DNA of 35,762 nt from assembly GCA_945860285.1 (NCBI GenBank), contig CAMAQB010000031.1:1-35762 (forward strand). Direction: 5' to 3'. This DNA comes from Akkermansia muciniphila. Lineage in GTDB: Bacteria; Verrucomicrobiota; Verrucomicrobiia; Verrucomicrobiales; Akkermansiaceae. This document shows positions 1 to 8,162 of the stretch, piece after piece; position 1 is the first letter of the stretch; each line of letters begins with the position of its first letter. The translations under genes were made by a program, and so were the position numbers. Below the pieces are notes generated by a model, which saw only the letters and a program-made list of their open reading frames with translations, searched no databases and had not been told where the DNA came from.

Positions 1-1
1 C

Positions 2-217
2 GTCAAAACGCTGCGAGCGCACGAGGACTTGCTGTTAAACTATTTTCGAGCCAAAAAACAATACCACTCAGGGATGGTAGAAGGGTTCAATTTGAAAGTA
101 GGCAACGCGATGAGAAGAGCCTTTGGATATAGGAACTTCGAGCATTTGACCATTGCCCTTTACCATCAACCGGGCGACCTCCCCGAGCCGCAAGCCACCC
201 ACAGATTCTGCGGATGA
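2..217 (+). CDS. ISL3-family transposase, C-terminal fragment (cut by window edge)
   Basis: The reading frame is already open at base 2 and runs to a TGA at 215-217, giving about 71 residues. The segment reads LLNYFRAKKQYHSGMVEG, then FNLKVGNAMRRAFGYRNF, then ALYHQPGDLPEPQATHRFC. This matches the C-terminal end of ISL3-type DDE transposases (VEGLN.K...RRA.GYR.F, then GDLPEP..THRF). The catalytic core and start lie outside the window, so it cannot be judged whether the element is intact. I see no clear terminal inverted repeat in the 88 bp before the next gene. It would catalyse cut-and-paste transposition of its own element. It marks this end of the window as accessory DNA. Confidence 0.8.
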   Translation, partial: VKTLRAHEDLLLNYFRAKKQYHSGMVEGFNLKVGNAMRRAFGYRNFEHLTIALYHQPGDLPEPQATHRFCG

Positions 218-305
218 GCCTAAATTTGATTTGTGAGGGATGCGGATGTGCGCGAGTTACAAAGTGATGAGAATTGAATGAGCGGTCGCACCCTGTTTCG
301 CTCGC

Positions 306-1607
306 TCACTCGTTCAAGGTGACCTTGAGGCGGGCGCAGCGATGGGTGGTGTCGTTTGTGGTCAGGGTATCGATCACCTTCACCCGTTCCCATCGCGGGT
401 TGATCGTGGTGACCGACGTGGTCCCGGCGGTCGACCAGGCATTCAAGTCGGAGGAAAACTCGGGCGTATAAGTAAGTCCGGAACCGCTGGCAGAGCTGCG
501 ACGCACGAATTCGATCGTGAGTTTGTCCTCGCCGGAAATGTTTTCCCGTCGCACGACCGGCAGCCCGCGGATTCCCGTGGCGGGTGTCATCGTCACCTGT
601 TCGCGGAAAGTGGGATCGAGATTGAGCGCGAACTCTAACAAATTTTCAATTCGGTCCTGGTCGGAATCGCCCGCGGCATTGCTGGTCGCCGTGGCGGCGA
701 TTTCGGTCGGAGTGAAATACAGCCGTTGCCAGGCGCTGAAACTTTCCATGGCCAGTGTGTTGGACCCGGGGGCTTTGTCCATGATCCAGCTCAGCGATGG
801 GGAAATTCGCGAACAGTAAAAGCTCGAGGGAATGTCGTTTTCGGTGTCGTTCACGTTGTTGAATACATTGACGGGCCCCTCGATCTGCAGTCCGCCGATG
901 TCAAACAGCGTGGCAAAGTACGGCGGGTTGTCCATGGCGTTCATTCGAAAGCGACCGTCCACACCCAGGTTGATCCCCGCCAGTCTCCACAGGCCGGCCT
1001 CCAGAACGTACATGCTGCCGCCGGAATCGAATTCCGATAGATGGCATTCATTGGGAATCCCCGGTTTGTCAAAATCACAATAAAGCAGTTTTCCGTAGAA
1101 GGCATCATCGAGTTCGTCGACAACAACATTCCTGCCCCAGCGCTGGACGTTGTCCGCGACACCCCATTTCCATCCCTTGCTCTGTCCGCTGACGATCATT
1201 TCATCGCCGCGCTGCCGGCCGCGACCGATGATGGTGGCTGTCGCACCAATGTCCGCGATCCCGCTCGACAGGGGCGCGTAAGTTGGAAAGGGCTTGTCCA
1301 CCTTCCAGATGCGCAGGTCGGTCGTGGGGCTGTCGTACACGGCGACCGTCGTATAGGGATCATTGTGAAAATAAAAAATCCCGCCGATGCTGCCGCCGAA
1401 GTGTTTTGCGGTGATGAAATACAGCGGGGCGATCGGCACGCCCTGGAAGCCGTAGAACGCGCCTTGGTAATGCCAGCCCGAATTGTCGCCGGGCGTGCTG
1501 GCATTGTAGGCGGGATCGCCCGTGTGCCAGAAAATCACCGCACGCGCCGTCGGACCGCTTGCTAGCAAAAGCGCGGCCGCCCATGTTGTAGACAGGTTTT
1601 TGACCAT
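306..1607 (-). CDS. Secreted trypsin-like (S1-fold) serine protease with C-terminal Ca-binding-like linker and beta domain
   Basis: The protein has about 433 residues. The N-terminus (MVKNLSTTWAAALLLASG..ARA) is a clear signal peptide. Counting from an upstream in-frame ATG at 1616, the trypsin triad appears in order: ITAKHFGG (His72), TDLRIW (Asp100) and EFDSGGSM (Ser198, the GDSGG box). The serine box is followed by LWRLAGINLGV, like the strand after the active serine in chymotrypsin folds. A DSDQDRIENLLEFALNLDP segment at about 317-335 resembles the thrombospondin-3/dockerin-like linkers common in Verrucomicrobia exoproteins, and a short beta-rich tail follows. I place the start at 1607 because the ATG at 1616 overlaps a TATATG -10 box. 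An exported protease is likely; its substrate is unknown. No sorting signal is obvious. The transposase fragment beside it suggests an accessory gene. Confidence 0.72.
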   Translation of the reverse strand: MVKNLSTTWAAALLLASGPTARAVIFWHTGDPAYNASTPGDNSGWHYQGAFYGFQGVPIAPLYFITAKHFGGSIGGIFYFHNDPYTTVAVYDSPTTDLRIWKVDKPFPTYAPLSSGIADIGATATIIGRGRQRGDEMIVSGQSKGWKWGVADNVQRWGRNVVVDELDDAFYGKLLYCDFDKPGIPNECHLSEFDSGGSMYVLEAGLWRLAGINLGVDGRFRMNAMDNPPYFATLFDIGGLQIEGPVNVFNNVNDTENDIPSSFYCSRISPSLSWIMDKAPGSNTLAMESFSAWQRLYFTPTEIAATATSNAAGDSDQDRIENLLEFALNLDPTFREQVTMTPATGIRGLPVVRRENISGEDKLTIEFVRRSSASGSGLTYTPEFSSDLNAWSTAGTTSVTTINPRWERVKVIDTLTTNDTTHRCARLKVTLNE

Positions 1608-1613
1608 AGAATA

Positions 1614-1642
1614 CATATAAGCCTTTTTGTGCCGGCTGGCAA
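1614..1642 (-). promoter_or_regulatory. Promoter of the S1-like protease gene (leaderless type)
   Basis: On the minus strand TTGCCA (1637-1642), a 17-nt spacer and TATATG (1614-1619) stand exactly 6 nt before the ATG at 1607. Transcription would start at or next to the start codon. The upstream ATG at 1616 lies inside the -10 box. Confidence 0.5.
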
Positions 1643-2247
1643 ATCAGCAGTCGTATTTGCACAGAAAAAAAGTGCGAGCATCTTTGGGGTCTTCTCTGGG
1701 GTCATCTTTAGGGGTCAGTAGTATCAGAGTGAATCAAGAATTATTTTCAACTTTTTTCACAGTCGTCCCATAGCATGGAATAAAAATGGGCTGGTGTTGA
1801 GTTGAAATCCCTGCCACACGGTAGGGGTAATGAATAACAAAACACCAACCCGCGCCAATGTAATTGTCCTCAAACAAATACTCAACACCATTCCTCGCGG
1901 AATCTCTGGGGTCATCTCTGGGGTCAGTCCGCGCATGGTAACATTTTCTCCATTTCCTTGCATTGCTTTTGCGTTGTTTCATGTGTTTTCCCTTGTCTGA
2001 TTAAGGCGTTTCTATGGGGTCTCAAATATCAAACATTGGGCAGTTGTCTTGGTGTGAAAAACGGGCGGCGGGCTGGACGATTGGGCGCATTATGTGGAGG
2101 ACGTTGGTGGGGATGTGGTATTTGATGCCATGAGAGGGTGGAGAGAAGAAGTTAGAAGTTATTTGTTAAGAGTTATTGGGAAGAGGGGGAGGAATTCCGA
2201 TTGAGGATTGTTGATTTTGGATTTTTGATTGGAAGAGGAATAAGCGC
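1643..2247. other. Non-coding stretch with short repeats, no convincing gene
   Basis: About 600 bp lie between the protease promoter and the small protein at 2248. I see no credible gene: the short frames around 1734-1982 are built from repeated motifs. It contains several copies of a TCTCTGGGGTCAT / GGGGTCAG motif near 1691-1715 and 1902-1925. It also has an inverted pair GGTGTTGAGT (1793-1802) / ACTCAACACC (1880-1889), and purine-rich low-complexity DNA at about 2130-2230. It looks like decayed mobile or REP-like DNA. Confidence 0.5.
1902..1948. repeat. REP-like repeat motif, copy 1
   Basis: Two tandem TCTGGGGTCA units lead into GGGGTCAGTCCGCGCATGG followed by TAACATTTT. A diverged copy (GGAGTCGGTCCTCGCACGG followed by TAACATGTT) lies at about 2570-2598. 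The pairing suggests a dispersed short repeat family, of the sort often mobilised by REP-associated tyrosine transposases. No such transposase is in the window. Confidence 0.45.
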
Positions 2248-2448
2248 TCATTTTACTTCGGCTTTCGCGGCTTTGCGACGTGCGGGTTTGGCGGGAGTTG
2301 CGGGCTGGGTAGGCAAAGGGTGCTTGGCCTTGCGTTCGGCGGCGGTGTGGGCTTTGGCCCAGGCGAAGAATTTGCCGAGGTCGCAGTCGAAATCGGCGGC
2401 GACGGACGCTCTCGCGTCACGGACTTCCTGAACGATGGTGTCTTTCAT
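2248..2448 (-). CDS. Small conserved hypothetical protein (MKDxIVxEVRxAR family)
   Basis: The protein has 66 residues and begins MKDTIVQEVRDARASVAADF, continuing CDLGKFFAWAKAH. The start resembles a widespread small family reading roughly M+DPIV.EVR..R...A..F.YDL..I, known mainly from cyanobacteria, Verrucomicrobia and Planctomycetes and often near toxin-antitoxin loci. The remainder is a K/P/A-rich basic tail (PTQPATPAKPARRKAAKAEVK in outline). A longer in-frame start at 2613 exists, but those extra residues translate the repeat motif at 2570-2598, so I use the ATG at 2448. No partner toxin gene is visible beside it. Function is unknown; an antitoxin-like role is only a guess from the family's usual surroundings. 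Confidence 0.5.
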   Translation of the reverse strand: MKDTIVQEVRDARASVAADFDCDLGKFFAWAKAHTAAERKAKHPLPTQPATPAKPARRKAAKAEVK

Positions 2449-2569
2449 AGCTGAGGTTTGGTGAGAAGTTCGGGAGTAGTGATAACAGGCATGTGGAGGT
2501 GATGGTAGGAGCAATATTAGAAAAGTGTTTTTTGAAGGGTGGCGTTCGCGAGGTGGGTGCAGTTCCCCG

Positions 2570-2598
2570 GAGTCGGTCCTCGCACGGTAACATGTTAG
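2570..2598. repeat. REP-like repeat motif, copy 2
   Basis: A diverged copy of the motif at 1902-1948, in the same orientation: GGAGTCGGTCCTCGCACGG followed by TAACATGTT. It sits in a 280-bp gap between the small protein and uvrC where I see no other feature. Confidence 0.4.
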
Positions 2599-2728
2599 AT
2601 TTTTGTTAGACACTATTCATCGCGTTTTTCCATATCAGACTGACCGCTTACGTTTGTTGTAAAACCAGCCAACCGAATCCCCGCCTCTGCCTGACTAACT
2701 TTTATTCGCCTTCAACCTCAAACCGCCC

Positions 2729-4285
2729 CTAGCGCTGCAACCAGTTGTGGAGTGTTTGGGCAAATGGTTTGTTGATGCCGTAGCATTGCTCGATTTCGGC
2801 GCAGGTGGCCCGGCGCAGTTCGGCGAGGGAACCGAAGTGTTTCATGAGTGCGTTTTTTCTGATTCTGGTGATGCCCGGGCAGTCGTCGAGCAGGCTTTCC
2901 TTCATGCGACGCCGCATCAGCAGCGAATTGTAGGCATTGGCAAATCGATGCGCCTCATCGCGGATGCGCTGCAGCAATTTCAAGGCGCCGCGGTCGTGGG
3001 GAATCGCCAGCGGCTCGCTTTCGCCGGGTCGATAGACCTCCTCGCGCTGCTTGGCGAGGCCGATGACCGGCAGTTCGTGAAGCTGCAGTTTGCGCAATTC
3101 CGCGACCGCCATGCCGAGCTGGCCTTTGCCGCCATCGACGATCACCAGGTCGGGCAACAGCACCCGGGCTTTCCCCTCTTTGGCGAGCCGGCGCTGGATG
3201 TCAATGACGCCCTCCTGGCTCTCGGCGGCGATTTCCGGATTCGCCGCCGCATTTTCCAACAGAATGCGCGAATAGCGGCGTCGCACCACTTCGGCCATGC
3301 TGGCGAAGTCGTCCTGACCGCTGACGGTCTTGATGCGATAGCGACGGTAGGCCTGGTTGTCGGGCACGCCATCCACGAAACGAACCATCGAGGCGACGAT
3401 GTGATTGGAGGACACGTTGGAGATGTCGAAACACTCCATCACCTTCGGCGGGCCGGGGAGTCCGAGAATTTCTCCCAGCTCGACAATGTCCTCGAGCGGT
3501 TTGATCGCGCCGGGGAGTCCGCGGCCGCGGGTAAACTGGCGCGTGGGATTCAAGGTCAGCTCCAGGTTTTGAATCATGTCGCGCAGCAGTGCGGCCTTCT
3601 CAAAATCCATGACCCCGGCTGCCCGCTCCATCTCCTCGCGCAATTCGTCGAACACCTCCCGCCGGCCTTTTCCCTCGAGCAAGCGGCACACCTCTTCGAC
3701 CCGTGCATGGTATTCGTCGCGCGTGATCCGGGCGATGCAGGGTGCGGCGCAATTGCGGATGACGTCGGCATTGCAGTGTTTGTACTCCTTTTCGCCGGGT
3801 TCGTGGGCGCGGCACACCCGCAGTCCGAATTTCCGGTTCAACCATTCGACCGATGCCCGAAGCGCGCTGGAATGGGCGAAGGGCCCGAAGTAGCGCGCGT
3901 GGTCGTCTTTTTTCAATCGCGTCATCACCAGCCGCGGCCAGGGGTCGTGCGGATTGATCTTCACCAGATAAAAGCGCTTGTCGTCGCGAAAGCTGACATT
4001 GTAGCGGGGACGGTAGTCCTTGATGAGTTTGCCCTCCAACAACAGGGACTCCTGCTCGTTGCGGACGACATGAAACTCAAAGTCCCAGATGGCATCGATC
4101 AACGCGCGGGTTTTGATATCGGCACGAATTTTTCTCGATGGCATGAAATACCCGGACATTCGTTTGCGCAAATCTTTCGCCTTTCCGACATAGATGATCG
4201 ATCCGATGCGGTCCTTCATCAGATAGACCCCGGGCTGATGGGGCACCTCACGCAATTTTACTCTGAAATCCGCCTTCTCCATCAC
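2729..4285 (-). CDS. uvrC: Excinuclease ABC subunit C (UvrC)
   Basis: UvrC makes the two incisions flanking a lesion in nucleotide excision repair, working with UvrA and UvrB. In order I see a GIY-YIG nuclease (PGVYLMKD at 18-25, IIYVGKAKDLRKR at 30-42, NEQESLLLE at 77-85), and four cysteines C158, C171, C179, C183 with the spacing of the UvrC Fe-S cluster. A UVR motif follows (about 209-243), then the RNase H-like nuclease with FDIS (Asp287), VIVDGGKGQL (Asp384) and DEAHRFA (His446). A C-terminal helix-hairpin-helix is at about 468-518. At 518 residues it is shorter than the usual ~600 but all domains are present, so it is compact rather than truncated. The first codon is GTG at 4285, with an ATG right after at 4282. 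It is divergent from the exbB operon. uvrB is 7 kb away on the same strand. Confidence 0.96.
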   Translation of the reverse strand: MMEKADFRVKLREVPHQPGVYLMKDRIGSIIYVGKAKDLRKRMSGYFMPSRKIRADIKTRALIDAIWDFEFHVVRNEQESLLLEGKLIKDYRPRYNVSFRDDKRFYLVKINPHDPWPRLVMTRLKKDDHARYFGPFAHSSALRASVEWLNRKFGLRVCRAHEPGEKEYKHCNADVIRNCAAPCIARITRDEYHARVEEVCRLLEGKGRREVFDELREEMERAAGVMDFEKAALLRDMIQNLELTLNPTRQFTRGRGLPGAIKPLEDIVELGEILGLPGPPKVMECFDISNVSSNHIVASMVRFVDGVPDNQAYRRYRIKTVSGQDDFASMAEVVRRRYSRILLENAAANPEIAAESQEGVIDIQRRLAKEGKARVLLPDLVIVDGGKGQLGMAVAELRKLQLHELPVIGLAKQREEVYRPGESEPLAIPHDRGALKLLQRIRDEAHRFANAYNSLLMRRRMKESLLDDCPGITRIRKNALMKHFGSLAELRRATCAEIEQCYGINKPFAQTLHNWLQR

Positions 4286-4388
4286 CGTTCTTCAAGCATC
4301 GTAGCCGTTCTCCCGGCGGAGCTTACCGCAAACCTTGAAAATCACAAACTGATTCCCGCCCGGGAACCCGGGGATGCAAGATCGGGCA

Positions 4389-4416
4389 TTGCCCTTGCAC
4401 AAATCCGTGATACAAT
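4389..4416 (+). promoter_or_regulatory. Promoter of the exbB-exbD-TPR operon
   Basis: TTGCCC (4389-4394), a 16-nt spacer and TACAAT (4411-4416, 5 of 6 to consensus) lie 11 nt before the ATG at 4428. This predicts a leader of only a few nucleotides. No Shine-Dalgarno sequence is present. Confidence 0.45.
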
Positions 4417-4427
4417 CCTCAGCGACG

Positions 4428-5201
4428 ATGAACAGCCGCTATTTTTTCATTCCCCTCATTCCTCTGGCAATGATCAGCACGGCTCAGGCCGCCGAGCCGA
4501 TCAACAAGCTGAAGGAATTGAATGTTTTCGAGCTGTTTCATGCGGGAGGCTGGGTAATGTATCCACTGATCGCACTGTCGGTTGTAGCCGCCAGCCTTTG
4601 CATTCTGTATGTTTTCACCATTCGCCAGAACGCGGTGGTCTCCGACCGCTTCATGGACCGGGCCGAATCGATGATCCGCGCGCGCGACTTGCAGGGTTTG
4701 ACATCATATTGCAGACGGGAGTCGGAATGCATGGCGCGCATCACCCAGCGAGTTCTCGATTTCATCATCGCCAATCCCAGTGTGACCCTGGCCGAGGTGC
4801 GCGAAATCACAGAGTCCGAGGGCTCGCGCCAGGCGGGCATCATGACGACCCGGGTGAGTTATCTTTCGGACATCGGCAACATCGCGCCGATGCTCGGCTT
4901 GCTGGCCACGGTGCTCGGGATGATCGAAGCATTTTTCAATCTTTCGCAGGGCGGCGAGGGCGTCAAACAAATGGCGCTGTCGTCGGGCATCTACGTCGCG
5001 CTGATCGGCACCGCCAGCGGTCTGATCGTGGCAATCCCCTCTCTCGTCGCGTATTCGTTTTTCCGCACCCGCGCCCAACGATACATCGGCGAAATGGAGG
5101 CGGCGTCCAGCCACCTGGTGGCCCTGCTGCAAACACTGACCGTGAGAGCCCCTGTGCCGCAGGCGCACCGCTCGAACGACAACAATCCGCAAATGGGCTG
5201 A
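4428..5201 (+). CDS. exbB: MotA/TolQ/ExbB-type proton channel protein
   Basis: ExbB/TolQ proteins form a pentameric inner-membrane channel that converts proton-motive force into work on the outer membrane. The 257-residue protein has a signal-like N-terminus (MNSRYFFIPLIPLAMISTAQA), TM1 at about 44-65, a cytoplasmic loop, TM2 at about 152-172 (IAPMLGLLATVLGMIEAFF) and TM3 at about 186-210 (ALIGTASGLIVAIP, the family signature). An in-frame ATG at 4374 would add residues that do not look like family sequence and lie upstream of the promoter, so I chose 4428. exbD follows after 25 bp and a long TPR protein after that. ExbB and TolQ cannot be separated by eye, and no TonB or TolA lies in the window. 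Confidence 0.9.
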   Translation: MNSRYFFIPLIPLAMISTAQAAEPINKLKELNVFELFHAGGWVMYPLIALSVVAASLCILYVFTIRQNAVVSDRFMDRAESMIRARDLQGLTSYCRRESECMARITQRVLDFIIANPSVTLAEVREITESEGSRQAGIMTTRVSYLSDIGNIAPMLGLLATVLGMIEAFFNLSQGGEGVKQMALSSGIYVALIGTASGLIVAIPSLVAYSFFRTRAQRYIGEMEAASSHLVALLQTLTVRAPVPQAHRSNDNNPQMG

Positions 5202-5226
5202 TACAAACGCAACAACCGGGGAAAAG

Positions 5227-5652
5227 ATGAAATTTTTAAAAACAGAAATGGAGCCGGCCCGATTCCAAATGGCGCCGATGATCGACATCATGTTCCTGAT
5301 GCTGACGTTTTTCATCGTGACCGGGACATGGTCGCGCAATGAAATGGAACTTGATGTTTCCGTTCCCACCACGGCGGAAGGGGCGGAGCCAACGCGCGTG
5401 CAGGGTGAGAAAATCATCAACATTCTCGCCGACGGATCGGTGATTATCGACAAAGCCCCGCTCGATCAGGAGCAGTTGTATGCGATCATGAAAAATCTTG
5501 CCGAGTTGTATAAAAACCAGCCGATCCGGCTTCGCGCGGATGCCAAAACCGAATATCAGCATGTGATCGATGTCATCTCCACCTGCACCAAGGCGGGGAT
5601 TTGGAATATCTCCTTTGCCACCCAGAGACCGAAAGACTCCTCCGAAAAGTAA
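5227..5652 (+). CDS. exbD: ExbD/TolR biopolymer transport protein
   Basis: ExbD/TolR is the small single-span partner inside the ExbB/TolQ pore; its transmembrane aspartate carries protons. The 141-residue protein has a short cytoplasmic N-terminus and TM at about 16-34 beginning MAPMIDIMFLMLTFFI, with Asp20 as the conserved proton carrier. The periplasmic domain contains INILADGSVIIDKAPL and the typical IRLRADAKTEYQHVIDVIST stretch. A strong ribosome site (GGGGAAAAG) sits directly before the ATG, in contrast to the SD-less first gene of the operon. It lies 25 bp after exbB and 32 bp before the TPR gene, so the three are almost certainly one transcript. Confidence 0.93.
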   Translation: MKFLKTEMEPARFQMAPMIDIMFLMLTFFIVTGTWSRNEMELDVSVPTTAEGAEPTRVQGEKIINILADGSVIIDKAPLDQEQLYAIMKNLAELYKNQPIRLRADAKTEYQHVIDVISTCTKAGIWNISFATQRPKDSSEK

Positions 5653-5684
5653 AACACCATCGCAGAACTCAAGGCAATCCATTC

Positions 5685-8072
5685 ATGCCAGCCAATCCTA
5701 TCAAACACCTGATCCTGTCCCTCTGCATCATCGCGGCAGGACTCTGCTCCGCCCAGCAAGAGGCACCTGAAGCCGCACAGGCGGATCTGGCCGATGGTCT
5801 GTACAATCGGGCCAAGAACCTCTACACCGCTGGCAACAGCAGCACCAACCTCGACCAGCGCGTGGCGTATTTCACCAAGGCCAGCGAGGTCTTCAAGGAT
5901 TTTCTCGACAAACACCCGCGCGATGCCAACGCCAAGGCTGCGGAATATTACTACGCCCTTTGCTTCTACAACACAGGCAACATCGAAAATGCGAAACGCA
6001 TTTTCTCGACGATCATCAACAACCAGCGCAACGGGCCGTACGTCGCCGCCGCCTGTTCGGTCATGGCCAGCGATGCCTTTGAAAAAAAGGACTACGCCAC
6101 CGCAGCGGTGCTGTACAGCAGGATGTCGGCCAACGCACAGCGCGGCACCGACCGCATGCGTGGATATTACTTCGAAGCCCTGTCCCAACATTACCGGGGC
6201 AAGGAGAAGGAGGCGTTGGCCGGATATCTCAAGGTCATTTCCGACCCCGAGGCGGCCACCAGTCCGCACCTGCATCTGTGTCGCAACGCCGCCGGAGCCC
6301 TGCTGCTGAAAATGGGCCAGCCCCGGGAGGCCCTGCCGTATTTTGAGGACGTGATCAAGACCCCCTCACCCGAGAACGCCAAGGCGGAAGCCACTTTATA
6401 CGCCGGCATCACCAGCCTGCAGTTGGAAGACGAAGCGGCTGCGGAAAAAAATTTCCAGTCGATCCTCAGCAATCGCAGCGATGAGTGGCGGACCTATCAT
6501 GCCGACGCGCTGACCTCAATCATGCAGATTCGTTTCAACAAGAAACAATACGCAGAGGTGGTCCAGATCTACGCCTCCAACCCCCTCAACTCGGGCGACG
6601 AACGCCAGGCGAAAAGAGCCAACGTCGCGGCGCGCTCCCACATGTTGCTGGGCCAGTACCTCGAAGCAATCCCGCTCTTTCTGGAGGTGCAGAAAACCGC
6701 TCCGGATTCCGACATCGCCTTCGATGCCTCCTACAACCGCCTGTTGTGCTTTTACAAGATCGACGGCAGACACATTGTCGAACAAGTGGACGCGTTCATT
6801 GAAATTTATGGCAAGTCGCAGAAAAACCATCCCCGCATCCATGCGGCGCGGATGATGAAGGCCGGGGCGCTGCAAAACGAAGGCAAGATCAAAGAGGCGG
6901 CGGAAACGTACAATCTCATCGACAGCACTCTCATCGCAGAAAGCAACCGCGCCAATCTCCTCTACCAGCGCGGCTGGTGCCTTGCCAACGCCGATGACCA
7001 CCAAGGGGCGATCCGATCTTTTACAAAATTCGTGGAGGAATACCCTGCGGACAAACGCACGGCCGAAGCGATCGCACTGCGCGGCGAATCGTATTTGGAA
7101 ACATCGGACCGTGATGCCGCACTCAAGGACTTCAACACGCTCATCGGACTCAATCCCGGCCCGAAACTCGCTGCCTTCGCCTGGCAGAAGTCCGCGGTGG
7201 TGAAGAAACTGGGCAACGACCTGCCGGGCATGATTGATTGCTACAGCAAACTACTGGAAAAATTCAAGGATCTGCCCACTGAAACGGTGGCGAACGCGGA
7301 ATTCTACATCGGCTACGGACTCAACAAGCAAAACAACAACAAAGAGGCCATTGCCCATCTGGAAAAAGCCCGCGAACTCGACAGCAAGACCTACGGGAAA
7401 CGCGCCGGACTCCTATTGATCAGTTGCTATTTCCAACTTGAGCAAATCGACCTGTTGTGCAAAGAGATCGACGGTGCCATCGACTCGGGCTATTCCGACA
7501 AGATCTCCCCTGCCCTGGTTTCCTGGGCTGGCGTTCAGTCACTGGGCATGAAAAAAGCCGAACAGGCGGCGCGATTTTTCCTGCTGATCGCCAATCCCGA
7601 GGAGCCTCGCGGCACACCGCGGGATGTCTGGCGCCACCTCGGCAAAGCATTGATCCTCTGCAAGGATTACAAACGCGCGCTGCCGGCCATCGAAAACGTT
7701 CTCGCCGTGGAGGACAACCCACTTGCCAAGGCCGATGCCCTGCTCGACCAGGGTCGCTGCCATCTGGCTCTCAAGGACCTGCCCAAGGCCCGCAAGTCCA
7801 TCGAGGAGTGTTTCGCGCTGAAACCCCAGGGTGCTTTGGAAGCCGAGGCCAGCATTCTCTTCGGCGACCTTTGCATGGCCGAAGGCAGCCCCGCGAAGGC
7901 CAAGGAAAAATACGCCGGTGTTGCGGTATTGATCGAAGATGCCCGCCTCAAACCACTCGCGATCTCGCGCTTGATTGTGGCGCTGGAAACATTGAAAGAC
8001 GAGACTACTGCGGCCAAATACCGCAAGGAACTCGCTGAAAAATTCCCCAACTGGCATGATGACAGCCTCTGA
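5685..8072 (+). CDS. Periplasmic tetratricopeptide-repeat protein of the exbBD operon
   Basis: The protein has about 795 residues. The N-terminus MPANPIKHLILSLCIIAAGL followed by CSAQQ is a signal peptide; the LCSA end is not a clean lipobox. The rest is helical repeats of TPR type, for example RVAYFTKASEVFKDFLDKHP, EAIPLFLEVQKTAP, GAIRSFTKFVEEYPADKRT and EAIAHLEKARELD, covering nearly the whole length. Such TPR proteins often accompany ExbB/ExbD or Tol genes (YbgF/CpoB-like position) and probably scaffold envelope complexes. The frame is open from 5601, but that start overlaps exbD by 50 bp. The ATG at 5685 has AAGG 10 nt upstream and gives the signal peptide. The exact partner is unknown. 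Confidence 0.85.
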   Translation: MPANPIKHLILSLCIIAAGLCSAQQEAPEAAQADLADGLYNRAKNLYTAGNSSTNLDQRVAYFTKASEVFKDFLDKHPRDANAKAAEYYYALCFYNTGNIENAKRIFSTIINNQRNGPYVAAACSVMASDAFEKKDYATAAVLYSRMSANAQRGTDRMRGYYFEALSQHYRGKEKEALAGYLKVISDPEAATSPHLHLCRNAAGALLLKMGQPREALPYFEDVIKTPSPENAKAEATLYAGITSLQLEDEAAAEKNFQSILSNRSDEWRTYHADALTSIMQIRFNKKQYAEVVQIYASNPLNSGDERQAKRANVAARSHMLLGQYLEAIPLFLEVQKTAPDSDIAFDASYNRLLCFYKIDGRHIVEQVDAFIEIYGKSQKNHPRIHAARMMKAGALQNEGKIKEAAETYNLIDSTLIAESNRANLLYQRGWCLANADDHQGAIRSFTKFVEEYPADKRTAEAIALRGESYLETSDRDAALKDFNTLIGLNPGPKLAAFAWQKSAVVKKLGNDLPGMIDCYSKLLEKFKDLPTETVANAEFYIGYGLNKQNNNKEAIAHLEKARELDSKTYGKRAGLLLISCYFQLEQIDLLCKEIDGAIDSGYSDKISPALVSWAGVQSLGMKKAEQAARFFLLIANPEEPRGTPRDVWRHLGKALILCKDYKRALPAIENVLAVEDNPLAKADALLDQGRCHLALKDLPKARKSIEECFALKPQGALEAEASILFGDLCMAEGSPAKAKEKYAGVAVLIEDARLKPLAISRLIVALETLKDETTAAKYRKELAEKFPNWHDDSL

Positions 8073-8162
8073 GTACGGAAAATTTATTCCGCTTTGTTTA
8101 TCTTGTTCTTGTCGAATTTGAATTTTTTTTTAATTGTCGCGGCAGTTCTTAAGCAGAACAGG

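Noticed and set aside
1734-1982. 82-aa minus-strand frame as a gene
   Set aside because: It is built largely on the GGGGTCA repeat motif and an inverted repeat, and has no family resemblance.
2248-2448. Toxin-antitoxin pair around the small MKD-family gene
   Set aside because: No second small gene with toxin motifs lies within several hundred bases on either side.
2747-5230. 827-aa open frame on the plus strand
   Set aside because: It is antisense to uvrC and then out of frame with exbB. It has no recognisable motifs, and both real genes are unambiguous.
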